A stretch of 41,444 nucleotides of DNA from an uncultured Flaviramulus sp. (GCA_947487155.1 CANKVS010000035.1:1-41444); one strand, 5' to 3'; positions 27,801 to 35,119 are shown, counted from the stretch's first letter. The notes: generated from the letters alone by a model not told the origin. Program-made: numbers and translations.

Positions 27801-28112
27801 GCTCAATTGTCTGCCATTACCTCTATTGTACCGTTCAATTATAATAATGATGAATATCCAGATTTATTATTAGCAGGTAACTTATATAATTCAGAAGTCG
27901 AAACACCGCGTAACGATGCAGGGGTAGGATTGGTACTTCAAAATATAGAAGGCAAAACATTTAAAGCTATACCACCTAGTGAGAGTGGTCTTATGCTTAG
28001 AGGCGATATACGCCAAGTTCAAAAAATAACGTCAAAGAATGGCATCAATGAAAAGTTTATTTTTGGAATAAACAATGACTCACTCAAATTATTGGAATTA
28101 ACAAAGAAATAG
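24828..28112 (+). CDS. Large FG-GAP/VCBS-repeat lipoprotein with UnbV (ASPIC) domain
   Basis: The 1094-residue protein has a lipobox LQSC (Cys17), so it is probably anchored in the envelope. It carries at least a dozen repeats with calcium-binding cores of the type DxNxDGxxD, for example DINNDGLSDIYF near residue 70, DINNDGNLDIYL, DLNNDGWKDLYL, DLDNDGDLDLVL, then DINNDGLDDFFI, DFNNDGKIDLYV and DYDNDGDIDVFV in the second half. Two beta-propeller arrays are likely. Between them an ASPIC/UnbV segment lies near residues 510-580 (LTRGYQSSMEPILHFGLG). Proteins of this build often follow SusCD in marine flavobacteria. Their role is not established; glycan or adhesin-type binding is usually suggested. 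One repeat (DFNNDELIDLL) has lost the central Gly. It follows susD after a strong hairpin. Confidence 0.85.
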   Translation: MKRFICISILLVFLQSCHSNLKEETTTTVFDKLDFSKTGISFSNNIQESDTFNYFSFPYIYLGGGVAIGDINNDGLSDIYFTGNMVSNKLYLNQGGMTFKDITLNSGISGDERWYTGVTMVDINNDGNLDIYLSVSGKEGDSTNQLFVNNGNLTFTESALEYGIADKGSSIQSTFFDYNNDGLLDLFVANYPIEELSMGNKYYHSKMTKNTHEESGHLYKNMGNGYFEDVTYNAGVQNYGLTLGLVASDLNNDGWKDLYLSNDFNVPDYLYINNQDGTFSEKIKETTGHTSFFGMGVDAADFNNDELIDLLQSEMNPADYKRAKKNMASMNPDSFQERRDLGFHYQYMQNSLQLNNGITENTPNFSEVSRYAGLAATDWSWSCLFVDLNNNGLKDIYISNGMKRDVNDNDIRLNLEQNVFYRQSQKNNMSKYPSVPIDNFIYKNEGGAKFEEITKKWGLDYKGFTHGVAYGDLDNDGDLDLVLNNLDDKGLIFENKSENTNYLQFKLTGLENNTLGLGSVVKIYNKDKVQTQELTLTRGYQSSMEPILHFGLGNNKKADSVKIIWPDLKISKLEDIIANQVVQVNYKTALIHNFKNNSQKKFKDITKESAIIFKHIEDYYDDYRNEPLLPHKNSMYGPALAVGDINNDGLDDFFIGNATGNKASLFVQQENQTFNELEGDWRDDTAFEDTGAAFADFNNDGKIDLYVVSGGNDPGANYQDRLYLNTDDGFVKSVGTLPIIDNSGLVIAPCDYDNDGDIDVFVGGRIVPGKYPTAASSYLLRNDLDSGQFKFTNVTKEVFPQLLNIGLVTSALWQDFTGDGVSDLLLTGEWMPIKIFKNNKNSFKDISQAFGLENTNGWWYGLQVLDVDLDGDLDFIAGNLGLNYKYKASEKEPFQIYADDFDKNGKSDIVLSYKKKGIQLPVRGRECSSQQIPAIAVRYKTYEAFAEADLIDIYGAGMLEKSLSYTVKDFAHYWFENTSETQFLKHKLPEEAQLSAITSIVPFNYNNDEYPDLLLAGNLYNSEVETPRNDAGVGLVLQNIEGKTFKAIPPSESGLMLRGDIRQVQKITSKNGINEKFIFGINNDSLKLLELTKK

Positions 28113-28394
28113 TATTTAGCTATGAACTCGTTTAAACTTTTTGGATTTAAGCGAAAATTAGAGGTTTTTAGTTCTGTTGAAGTCTTTTTTGAGTTGCATA
28201 GCATCGCTACGGAAGAATAAAAAGACAAAAAGAGAGCTGAAAACAACAATTTTTTAGCAAATTAAAAAATTTTAAACAAGTTCTATAAATACCAAACCGC
28301 TAGCTATTGTTATTGGTTTTATAAATTAGAAGCATCATAAAATATTCTAAGGGTAATGTATATATAATTGATAAAAGAAATTAAAAGTATAAAT
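28113..28394 (+). other. Intergenic stretch without a supported gene; possible dispersed-repeat remnant
   Basis: The 282-nt gap holds a short plus-strand frame of 32 codons (28122-28220, starting MNSFKLFGFKRKLEVF), followed by a tract rich in A with repeated AAAGA and AAAATT words. The text from about 28140 to 28290 reminds me of short sequences repeated between genes in flavobacteria, but I cannot confirm that here. I see no terminator and no good -7 motif. Confidence 0.35.
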
Positions 28395-29501
28395 ATGAAA
28401 ACATTAAGATTAAAAAAAAGGCAATTATACTCAAATTTTCAGGTGTTTTCAATACTACTTTGCTTCATGGTGTTTTCGTGTAAAGATGCTAACAAAAAAA
28501 GTTTGACAGATGCTATAAATACTGATGATAACTTTTTAATGGAAATTAAAGAAACACCAAAAAATGGAGGGTTACTAATGGAAGATGCCACTTTTTGGGG
28601 AGCATCTGTAATTAAAGTTGCAGATGAATATCAGATGTTCGTAAGTTCATTTTCGAATAGATGTGGTGTAAAATCATGGAAGCATAATAGTATAATATTA
28701 AGAGTTTCGTCTAATAATCCTTTAGGACCATTTAAGATTAAAGACACTGTGGTTCAAGCTATGGCGCACAATCCAGCTATTCGGGTAGCTCCTAATGGTA
28801 ATTATTACCTTTTCTATATTGGTGAAACTGTTAGTGAAGATCAACAAGTTCAAGATTGTGAAAACGGACGTACAATTGAAAAAAAACCAGCGTATAACTC
28901 AAGATCATGCATAGTAAACTATATTGAATCATCTAGTATAGAGGGACCTTGGTCGGAACCAAAAATACTAATGGATCTAGAATCTGTTGAAAACTGTGCT
29001 ACTAATCCGTCTCCATTTATTAATCCAGACGGTAGTATTAGAATGTATTATAGAGCCTATGATCCTGAAGTTTTACCTGTTAAAGAACGCTATTTATATT
29101 TAACACAATCAAATGGTATAAAAGACACGCTTAAAAATTCAGATTTAAAGGTTATTCAACGAATTGCTGAAGATCCATTTGTTTGGAAGATGAATAACAA
29201 ATTTCATGTACTATTTAACAATAAGTTTTACGATAAATTAAATACAGGAGGATATGCAACATCAATAGATGGTGTACATTTCGACGCTGAAGAACCGTTG
29301 TATTCAAGGCGCATTAATTTTGATAATGGCGAATCAATCGTATCTCACCGTAGAGAGCGTCCACACTTTTTGAAGATCGATGAAAAAAGAGCTGTTTTAT
29401 ATACAGGAGTCTGGAAAGATACTATCTCTGATTTTTCATTTATAGCAGCAACTCCAATAGGGCATTGGACTAAAGATCAATTGCAGTTGGCTAAAAAGTA
29501 A
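28395..29501 (+). CDS. Five-bladed beta-propeller glycosidase-like lipoprotein (GH43/GH117 superfamily type)
   Basis: The ATG at 28395 gives a 368-residue product beginning MKTLRLKKRQL; an upstream in-frame TTG at 28368 is less likely. A lipobox MVFSC marks it as a lipoprotein. The body has the repeated short-strand pattern of five-bladed propeller glycosidases: EDATFWGASVIKVADEYQMFVSS, HNPAIRVAPNGNYYLFYIG, CATNPSPFINPDGSIRMYYRAY, AEDPFVWKMNNKFHVLFNN, and a closing RRERPHFLKIDEKRAVLYTGVW. Asp or Glu residues in the first, third and fourth motifs are placed like catalytic acids of such enzymes. I cannot assign a numbered family. It may remove an unusual terminal sugar from the glycan captured by SusCD. 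It follows the FG-GAP gene and precedes a GH127-like remnant. Confidence 0.65.
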   Translation: MKTLRLKKRQLYSNFQVFSILLCFMVFSCKDANKKSLTDAINTDDNFLMEIKETPKNGGLLMEDATFWGASVIKVADEYQMFVSSFSNRCGVKSWKHNSIILRVSSNNPLGPFKIKDTVVQAMAHNPAIRVAPNGNYYLFYIGETVSEDQQVQDCENGRTIEKKPAYNSRSCIVNYIESSSIEGPWSEPKILMDLESVENCATNPSPFINPDGSIRMYYRAYDPEVLPVKERYLYLTQSNGIKDTLKNSDLKVIQRIAEDPFVWKMNNKFHVLFNNKFYDKLNTGGYATSIDGVHFDAEEPLYSRRINFDNGESIVSHRRERPHFLKIDEKRAVLYTGVWKDTISDFSFIAATPIGHWTKDQLQLAKK

Positions 29502-29525
29502 CTTTTTTTAATAAAATAAAAACCA

Positions 29526-29730
29526 ATGAAACACATTTTTTTAATAATCTTAGTTCTATATATTTGCCGCTTATAAAAAGGAAACAAAAAAAGAGGCTCC
29601 TAAAACGAATATACTGTCATTTATACACAAAACCGAGCACCTTTAACCTTTAGTAGAAAAGCCCTACTTAGAACTTCCTTTAGGAGCCATTAAGTCCATT
29701 TCACAATTTCCGGTTATTAAAAGTAATTAA
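29526..29730 (+). pseudogene. Remnant of a GH127 (DUF1680)-like lipoprotein gene
   Basis: An ATG at 29526 starts a lipoprotein-type signal (MKHIFLIILVLYIC). Just after the lipobox Cys the reading frame shifts by one and continues as AYKKETKKEAPKTNILSF, meets an in-frame TAA at 29644, and goes on as PLVEKPYLELPLGAIKS, a motif that resembles the first conserved block of GH127/DUF1680 beta-L-arabinofuranosidases. After it the frame ends within 11 codons at 29730. Hence a frameshift, a nonsense mutation and loss of nearly all the catalytic domain can be seen. The family call rests on the LPLGAIK motif alone and is moderate; that the stretch is a broken secreted-protein gene is more secure. Confidence 0.6.
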
Positions 29731-29786
29731 TTAAAAGTTTTAAAAATATTTTTTATAAATAGGTCATGACCTTTAAATCAATTTAA

Positions 29787-30689
29787 ATGAGTACATCTAG
29801 AAGAAAATTTATTAAACAATCTTCCATTTTAACAGTAGCAACAACCATAGTACCATTACATGCTTGTTCTCCAATTAAAAACACCATAAGGTTTGGGTTA
29901 ACTACAGATTCTCATTATGCAGATAGAGAGGATGCTGGCACAAGATATTACAGGCAATCTTTAAACAAAATGCAAGAATTTGTTGAGGTTATGAATACAG
30001 AAAAAGTAGATTTTGTTATTCACTTGGGAGATTTTAAAGATGAAGACCTCAATAAAAAAGAAGCAGATACATTGCATTATTTGCGGCAATTAGAATCTGA
30101 ATATGCCAAGTTTCAAGGCTCTAGATTTCATTGTGTAGGCAATCATGATGTAGACAGTATTACCAAAGAACAATTTTTATTAAATGTTGAAAATACAGGA
30201 ATCTCAAATAATAAAAGTTATTATTCGTTTAACAAAAATGGTTTTCATTTTATTGTGCTAGATGCTAATTTTAATAAAGACGGATCCCATCATTTTTTTA
30301 AAGAAGGTTCAGATTGGCTAGACACCAATTTAACACAAAAACAAATAAATTGGTTAAAAGAAGATCTTAAAAATACGCAATTGCCAACCATTGTTTTCTG
30401 CCACCATCCGCTTTTTGAATATTATCATGATGGCAATAAATATCATATCAATGATTTTAAAGAAGTGCAACAAATTTTAGAAACATCAAAAAAAGTATTA
30501 GCAGTTTTTCAAGGGCATATACATAATGAAGAATTTAGAGAAATTAATAACATTCATTATATCACCCAATTCGGAATGGTAGATTATAGTGGGTTGGAAA
30601 ACAATAGTTTTGCCATTGTAGAACTAACATCTAATAGCTTAAAGGTTGAAGGTTTTAAAAGAACTTCTAAAAAAGTACTTGGTTTATAA
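29787..30689 (+). CDS. Tat-exported calcineurin-like metallophosphoesterase
   Basis: The 300-residue protein begins MSTSRRKFIKQSS, a twin-arginine signal, followed by a hydrophobic stretch and LHACS, so it may also be lipidated. The metallophosphoesterase metal motifs are in order: TTDSHYAD (D-x-H), VIHLGDFKDE (GD), CVGNHDVDS (GNHD), FCHHPLFEY and FQGHIHNEEF (GHxH). Such enzymes cleave phosphate esters with two metal ions, and here it would act outside the cytoplasm. Relatives are frequent in flavobacterial glycan loci, where a link to phosphorylated or pyrophosphate-linked substrates is plausible but unproven. It is the last intact plus-strand gene of the locus; gene remnants and an orphan gene follow. 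Confidence 0.85.
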   Translation: MSTSRRKFIKQSSILTVATTIVPLHACSPIKNTIRFGLTTDSHYADREDAGTRYYRQSLNKMQEFVEVMNTEKVDFVIHLGDFKDEDLNKKEADTLHYLRQLESEYAKFQGSRFHCVGNHDVDSITKEQFLLNVENTGISNNKSYYSFNKNGFHFIVLDANFNKDGSHHFFKEGSDWLDTNLTQKQINWLKEDLKNTQLPTIVFCHHPLFEYYHDGNKYHINDFKEVQQILETSKKVLAVFQGHIHNEEFREINNIHYITQFGMVDYSGLENNSFAIVELTSNSLKVEGFKRTSKKVLGL

Positions 30690-30714
30690 TTCAATTAAAA
30701 AAGATAAAAAGTGA

Positions 30715-30924
30715 ATGAAAAGAAGCATTTTTATAGCTGATTGAAAAAGTTTAAAATCATTATTTCTACTAGGCATTTTAGCCTTATTGACATTGACGGC
30801 ATATTCGCAGATACGAGAATGTGACGAATGTATTGGTAAACCTGATAATTATATCTTTTCGAATACAAGTGGGTATATTACTACCTGTGGTATGTTGAAA
30901 AAAAGATGGTATGAAGTTAGCTAA
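30715..30924 (+). pseudogene. N-terminal remnant of a secreted protein gene
   Basis: From ATG 30715 the frame reads MKRSIFIAD, an in-frame TGA, then KSLKSLFLLGILALLTLTAYSQ, a clear Sec signal peptide, and about 38 mature residues (IRECDECIGKPDNYIFSNTSGYITTCG) before a stop at 30924. The single reading frame across the TGA and the signal peptide argue for a once-functional gene, now cut short. The mature part has four Cys residues but is too short for family assignment. Its right end overlaps, on the opposite strand, the last 47 codons of the gene at 30784-31740, which suggests a rearrangement joint. Confidence 0.6.
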
Positions 30925-31740
30925 TAAATCTATATAATGAAATTCTTTATTCTCTTGATTTGAACTGAAAAACAAATGATTTGAATTTTCTGTTTTGGTC
31001 GTGTATTGACTATCCTGAATTTCTTGATTTTCTTTTTTTGGACAGCTATTTAAATTTTGCATATTTCCAACTTCTTTAAAAAATTCGAAAGAATTTTTTA
31101 AAGAATCAACTTTGATTTTCCCTTTATATAAACCAACTATCGAAACTTTACCAATAAATAAATCGTCAACGCTATAAGAGCTTTCAAATTCACTTTCAAA
31201 TGTGTGTGGTATTTTAACTAATAACTCTTCTTCTGAATCATTAATTGTCCCTCTTATTTTATAAGCATAATCTTTAAACATTGAATTGAAAAGATTGTTT
31301 ATATCAAAACCATCTGCTCCAGGAATATTCATTCCTTTGAAAGTGCCACTTGCAAATAATTTTACTGTTCTTAATTCTGCTTCATTCTCTAAAGAAAGAT
31401 TAACATTATCTATTTTAATCAGCTTTCCTTCTTTTAATTGGGAAAAGTCATTAACCGTTTGACTCTTTTCTATTATCTCATTTAGAATGATTGATTTAGT
31501 CGTTTTTATTTCGAATGTTTCAAGTACTTTTTGAGAGTCTGATTTAATGCTTTTTCTTCCTGCTTCTAATCTTGTATTAAATACGGTTAAAAAGGTAGCT
31601 CCTAATTTTCCACGATAGTCAATATCCTTACCCTTACTTTGGTCGGTTTGTTTTTCTCTACTTAGAGCAATAACATTACCAAGCATCATTTTAATCTCAT
31701 AGACTTTCGGAAAGTTAATATAGTATATATTGAATATCAT
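30784..31740 (-). CDS. Uncharacterised 318-residue protein, orphan gene at the locus boundary
   Basis: I do not recognise this protein with confidence. It has no signal peptide and looks cytoplasmic. It begins IYYINFPKVYEIKMMLGNVIALSREKQ, has a mixed middle part (LEAGRKSIKSDSQKVLETFEIKTTKSIILNEIIEK) and a beta-rich part (AELRTVKLFASGTFKGMNIPG to GKVSIVGLYKGKIKV). The start faintly recalls DUF6414-type proteins of accessory islands. Residues from about 272 to the end (FIPSFFQHTTGS to ICRQCQ) are encoded antisense to the secreted-protein remnant on the other strand and are low in coding character, so the true C-terminus has probably been replaced. It is alone on the minus strand between the glycan locus and the housekeeping operon, a typical site for an acquired gene. 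Reading frame credible; function unknown. Confidence 0.55.
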   Translation of the reverse strand: MIFNIYYINFPKVYEIKMMLGNVIALSREKQTDQSKGKDIDYRGKLGATFLTVFNTRLEAGRKSIKSDSQKVLETFEIKTTKSIILNEIIEKSQTVNDFSQLKEGKLIKIDNVNLSLENEAELRTVKLFASGTFKGMNIPGADGFDINNLFNSMFKDYAYKIRGTINDSEEELLVKIPHTFESEFESSYSVDDLFIGKVSIVGLYKGKIKVDSLKNSFEFFKEVGNMQNLNSCPKKENQEIQDSQYTTKTENSNHLFFSSNQENKEFHYIDLLANFIPSFFQHTTGSNIPTCIRKDIIIRFTNTFVTFSYLRICRQCQ

Positions 31741-31971
31741 TTAGTTCTTTTTTTTCTTTTTCAAATGAGTGTTCATATTGCACACACTAGTGTGTTTATC
31801 TAATGCTTTTTAAAGATAGTTCCTACAAGTAAATAATCATAATTATTTTAAATAATAAATTGGTTAAGGATATTGTTTCCCCACTAATAAATGTCATGAA
31901 ATGAAGCAAACCTCATCAATTCTTCATTAAAATGGTTTGACATAATAATATTAAGGGGAGCTTAATAAGAG

Positions 31972-32004
31972 AAAGACTTTACAGAAATGTAAGGTCTTTT
32001 TTGT
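31972..32004 (+). terminator. Orphan Rho-independent terminator
   Basis: AAAGACTTTACA (31972-31983) and TGTAAGGTCTTT (31988-31999, one U-G pair) form a 12-bp stem with a GAAA loop, followed by a T-rich run. The nearest intact plus-strand gene ends 1.28 kb upstream, so the gene it served seems to have been lost, or it serves an unseen small RNA. The remainder of 31741-32214 holds no supported gene. Confidence 0.75.
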
Positions 32005-32185
32005 TTTAACAAGGTCAAGGTAGGGGTCAAGCCGGATCAAGGATCAACACAAAAAGTTGAGGGAGTTAAACTGTTCTGTTTATGTATCCATATTCCCAGT
32101 CAAGTATCAAATAAAGTTTGGACTTGCAACAAGCGACCTTAAAATTTGTGTCCAAGTAAAGATAGCAAGTCCATAAGGTTTTAGT

Positions 32186-32193
32186 TACCTTTG
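32186..32193 (+). promoter_or_regulatory. -7 promoter element of the yicC-gmk-nadD operon
   Basis: TACCTTTG matches the Bacteroidota -7 consensus TAnnTTTG and is followed by C, as in many strong flavobacterial promoters. It lies 21 nt before the ATG at 32215. Because it overlaps the alternative TTG start at 32191, it supports the later ATG as the real start. Confidence 0.65.
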
Positions 32194-32214
32194 CGGAACT
32201 TAATACTTTTGTTT

Positions 32215-33072
32215 ATGATATATTCAATGACAGGTTACGGTAAATCTGTATTGCAATTACCTACTAAAAAAATAACTATAGAGTTAAAATCTCTTAACAG
32301 TAAAAATTTAGATTTAAACGCAAGAATGCCCTCTATATATAGAGAAAAAGAGCTTGCCATTAGAAAACTACTTGCCGATAAATTAGTACGTGGTAAGGTA
32401 GACTTTTCAATTTATGTTGAAGCCACTGCCGAAGATACCTCAACGCAAATAAATACTCCCGTTGTTAAGCAATACATTAATCAATTAAAAAACGTAGTTG
32501 ACGGTAGCGATATCGAACTCCTTAAAATGGCAGTTCGTTTTCCTGATGCTTTAAATACAGTGCGTGAAGAAATTGATGATAACGAATGGAAGGCTATTCA
32601 AACCGAAATTAACAATGCCGTTACTGCGTTAAACATGTATAGATTAGACGAAGGAAAAGTACTCGAAGACGACTTTAAAAAACGTATTATCACTATTGGC
32701 GAAATTCTTGAACAAGTTATTGCTATGGATCCAGAACGTGTTGAAGGTGTACGTGAGCGATTAACAAAAGGTGTTGAAGAACTCAAGGAAAAATATGATG
32801 AAAATCGTTTTGAACAAGAGCTGGTGTATTACATTGAAAAATTTGATATTACTGAAGAGAAAGTGCGTTTAAAAAACCATTTAGATTATTTCACCGAATC
32901 GATAAACTCTCAAGATTCAAACGGAAAAAAGCTCGGTTTCATTAGTCAGGAAATTGGCAGAGAAATAAATACCATTGGTTCAAAAAGTAATTATGCACCC
33001 ATGCAACAATTGGTCGTGCAAATGAAAGACGAACTCGAAAAAATAAAAGAACAATTGTTAAATGCTTTATAA
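32215..33072 (+). CDS. yicC: YicC-family endoribonuclease
   Basis: The 285-residue protein begins MIYSMTGYGKS, the invariant start of YicC proteins, and ends with the DUF1732 C-terminal domain (KLGFISQEIGREINTIGSKSNYAPMQQLVVQMKDELEKIKEQLLNAL). The central region is a long helix-rich part with TEEKVRLKNHLDYF. YicC is a widely conserved ribonuclease involved in RNA turnover; the assignment follows family knowledge. A TTG at 32191 would add eight residues but lies within the -7 promoter element, so ATG 32215 is chosen. It is followed 22 nt later by gmk and then nadD, an order common in Bacteroidota. This is ordinary core genome between two glycan clusters. Confidence 0.92.
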   Translation: MIYSMTGYGKSVLQLPTKKITIELKSLNSKNLDLNARMPSIYREKELAIRKLLADKLVRGKVDFSIYVEATAEDTSTQINTPVVKQYINQLKNVVDGSDIELLKMAVRFPDALNTVREEIDDNEWKAIQTEINNAVTALNMYRLDEGKVLEDDFKKRIITIGEILEQVIAMDPERVEGVRERLTKGVEELKEKYDENRFEQELVYYIEKFDITEEKVRLKNHLDYFTESINSQDSNGKKLGFISQEIGREINTIGSKSNYAPMQQLVVQMKDELEKIKEQLLNAL

Positions 33073-33094
33073 AAGTATTTAAATCATTACATAA

Positions 33095-33667
33095 ATGAAT
33101 AAAGGTAAATTAATTGTATTTTCTGCACCTTCAGGTTCTGGTAAAACTACCATTGTAAAGCATTTATTAGGTATTGAAAACTTAAATTTAGAGTTTTCAA
33201 TCTCCGCAACTTCAAGAGCAAAACGTGGCAAAGAAATAGATGCTAAAGATTATTATTTTTTATCTGCGGAAGCGTTTAAAACCAAAATTAAAAATGATGA
33301 ATTCTTAGAATGGGAAGAAGTATATCGTGATAATTTTTATGGCACTTTAAAAACTGAAGTCGAACGTATTTGGGCAAAAGACAAACACGTTATTTTTGAT
33401 ATTGATGTATCTGGCGGGTTACGTATAAAGCGTAAATTTCCAGAACAAACACTAGCTGTTTTTGTTAAACCACCAAGTATAGACGAATTAAAAATTAGAT
33501 TAAAAAAGCGTAAAACTGAAAGTGAAGACAAAATAAATATGCGTGTTGCAAAAGCCTCGGCTGAATTAGCCACCGCACCATTGTTTGATATTATTATTGA
33601 AAACGATATTTTAGAAAACGCACTTAAAACTGCCGAAGATTTAATTGGTGATTTTGTAAACTCTTAA
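33095..33667 (+). CDS. gmk: Guanylate kinase
   Basis: The 190-residue protein carries the P-loop SAPSGSGKTT at residues 8-17, the GMP-binding motif SATSRAKRGKEIDAKDYYF, EWEEVYRDNFYGTL, and VIFDIDVSGG as the Walker B-like segment. Length and motifs match bacterial Gmk, which phosphorylates GMP or dGMP with ATP in the cytoplasm. It lies between yicC and nadD with gaps of 22 and 11 nt, so one transcript is likely. Nothing unusual is seen. Confidence 0.96.
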   Translation: MNKGKLIVFSAPSGSGKTTIVKHLLGIENLNLEFSISATSRAKRGKEIDAKDYYFLSAEAFKTKIKNDEFLEWEEVYRDNFYGTLKTEVERIWAKDKHVIFDIDVSGGLRIKRKFPEQTLAVFVKPPSIDELKIRLKKRKTESEDKINMRVAKASAELATAPLFDIIIENDILENALKTAEDLIGDFVNS

Positions 33668-33678
33668 ACTACTAACTT

Positions 33679-34257
33679 ATGAAAGTTGGATTGTTTTTTG
33701 GCTCTTTTAATCCTATACATGTTGGACATCTTGTAATTGCTAATCATTTAGTGGAACATAGCGATTTAGATCAGGTTTGGTTTGTAGTAACGCCCCATAA
33801 TCCCTTTAAAAAGAAAAGTACGTTACTAGATAATTACCAGCGTTTAGAAATGGTATACCGTGCTACAAAAGAGTATAAAAAGCTTAAACCAAGCGATATA
33901 GAATTTAACTTACCTCAGCCAAATTACACCATAAACACTTTGGCTTATTTACAAGAAAAACACCCCAATTACAAGTTTTCTTTAATTATGGGAGAAGACA
34001 ATTTAAAGAGTTTTCATAAGTGGAAAAACTATGAGCTAATACTCGAAAATCATCATATTTATGTGTACCCAAGAATCTCAAAAGGACATACGGAAACTCA
34101 ATTTAAAGATCATAAAAAAATTCATAAAGTAGAAGCACCTATTATGGAACTGTCTTCTACATGTATTCGTAATTCTATTAAAGCGGGTAAAAACATTCAA
34201 CCTATGCTCCCAGAACATGTTTGGGAATATTTAGATGAAATGAATTTCTACAAGTAA
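33679..34257 (+). CDS. nadD: Nicotinate-nucleotide adenylyltransferase
   Basis: The 192-residue protein begins MKVGLFFGSFNPIHVGHLVIAN, containing the nucleotidyltransferase motif GSFNPIHxGH, and has the C-terminal ELSSTCIRNSIKAG, the (I/L)SST-x-IR motif of the family. It transfers AMP to nicotinate mononucleotide in NAD synthesis. It begins 11 nt after gmk and closes this three-gene operon. No clear hairpin terminator is seen in the following 136 nt. Confidence 0.96.
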   Translation: MKVGLFFGSFNPIHVGHLVIANHLVEHSDLDQVWFVVTPHNPFKKKSTLLDNYQRLEMVYRATKEYKKLKPSDIEFNLPQPNYTINTLAYLQEKHPNYKFSLIMGEDNLKSFHKWKNYELILENHHIYVYPRISKGHTETQFKDHKKIHKVEAPIMELSSTCIRNSIKAGKNIQPMLPEHVWEYLDEMNFYK

Positions 34258-34366
34258 TTACGATTTGATTTTATCAGAAAAATTAGCTGATTTTAATTTC
34301 GTTTAAAGTTCGCTTGTGCTAAACTTATTCCAGTATTAAAACAGAATTTTATCTTTATGTTGTGGT

Positions 34367-34374
34367 TAATTTTG
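34367..34374 (+). promoter_or_regulatory. Candidate -7 promoter element
   Basis: TAATTTTG fits TAnnTTTG and lies 19 nt before the ATG at 34394. No TTTG is seen at the expected -33 distance, so support is partial. Confidence 0.4.
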
Positions 34375-34393
34375 ATATACATCAGCTTAAAAA

Positions 34394-34999
34394 ATGAAAA
34401 GAAAAATTTTAGTAGTAATAATAATTGTTCTTAATGTTCAATTAACAACTGCGCAAGAGAACAAAACACATACATATTATTTATCAAGTGAATTAAACTT
34501 GGGGAACTATTATGGAGTTGACTTCAATTTAAATTATGTTTTTAAAAACAAATATTCTTTAAAACTTGGTTTTTCAGGAAACATTAGAAAACCTAAATCT
34601 GAACCCGAAGATTATAGTGGTGGCTTAAATGGAATATTTCATCTTGGAATTGAAAACCCATATGACCACCTGTTAAATTATAGAGTCGATTTTGGGAGAA
34701 TTCATAATCTGAATCAAAAAGGAACAATAAGGGCTAACTTTTCAATAGGGATTGGTTACACGATTATAAAAGAACCTGAAAATTGGCAATTTATTGAAAA
34801 TGATGCTTCAATAAATCTGGCTGAAAATTACACCTATTCTTACAATAGTTATAATACGTTGAGTCTTGTAATAAACCCTAAAATAGAATTTCCACTTACA
34901 AGATTTTTTGGACTATCCGTTTCCCCAATGGTACAACTAAATAAAGACAGAACGTATTTTGGAATAGGGCTTGGGACAATGCTTGGAAAATTGAAATAA
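34394..34999 (+). CDS. Putative small outer-membrane beta-barrel protein
   Basis: The 201-residue protein has a Sec signal peptide ending near LTTAQ. The mature part alternates hydrophobic and polar residues in short strands with aromatic ends (YYLSSELNLGNYYGVDFNLNYVF, KYSLKLGFSGNIRK, ANFSIGIGYTIIK, FGLSVSPMVQL, YFGIGLGTMLGKLK), as expected for an eight-stranded outer-membrane barrel. I cannot name a family. It has its own probable promoter and stands alone between nadD and the second glycan cluster, so it need not belong to either. Confidence 0.65.
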   Translation: MKRKILVVIIIVLNVQLTTAQENKTHTYYLSSELNLGNYYGVDFNLNYVFKNKYSLKLGFSGNIRKPKSEPEDYSGGLNGIFHLGIENPYDHLLNYRVDFGRIHNLNQKGTIRANFSIGIGYTIIKEPENWQFIENDASINLAENYTYSYNSYNTLSLVINPKIEFPLTRFFGLSVSPMVQLNKDRTYFGIGLGTMLGKLK

Positions 35000-35119
35000 A
35001 AAATGTGTAACTATATTTCATTGATTGCAATGTAAAGAAAATCAAAAGTTTCTCTCTCTAAAGCAAAAAAAATACCATCTACAGTAATTTTTAAGGTAGT
35101 TATATAATCTTTAAAGAAC

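Noticed and set aside
28019..28249. Minus-strand 76-codon frame spanning the end of the FG-GAP gene
   Set aside because: Half of it is antisense to a well-supported gene, its composition is Phe/Ser/Asn-rich, and no start signal or domain is seen.
32191..32214. TTG start extending YicC by eight residues
   Set aside because: The codon overlaps the TAnnTTTG promoter element, and YicC proteins start with the MIYSMTGYG-type sequence at the later ATG.
31741..32214. Possible tRNA or small RNA gene in the gap before yicC
   Set aside because: No cloverleaf or known RNA consensus could be drawn; only the hairpin terminator and the promoter element are supported.
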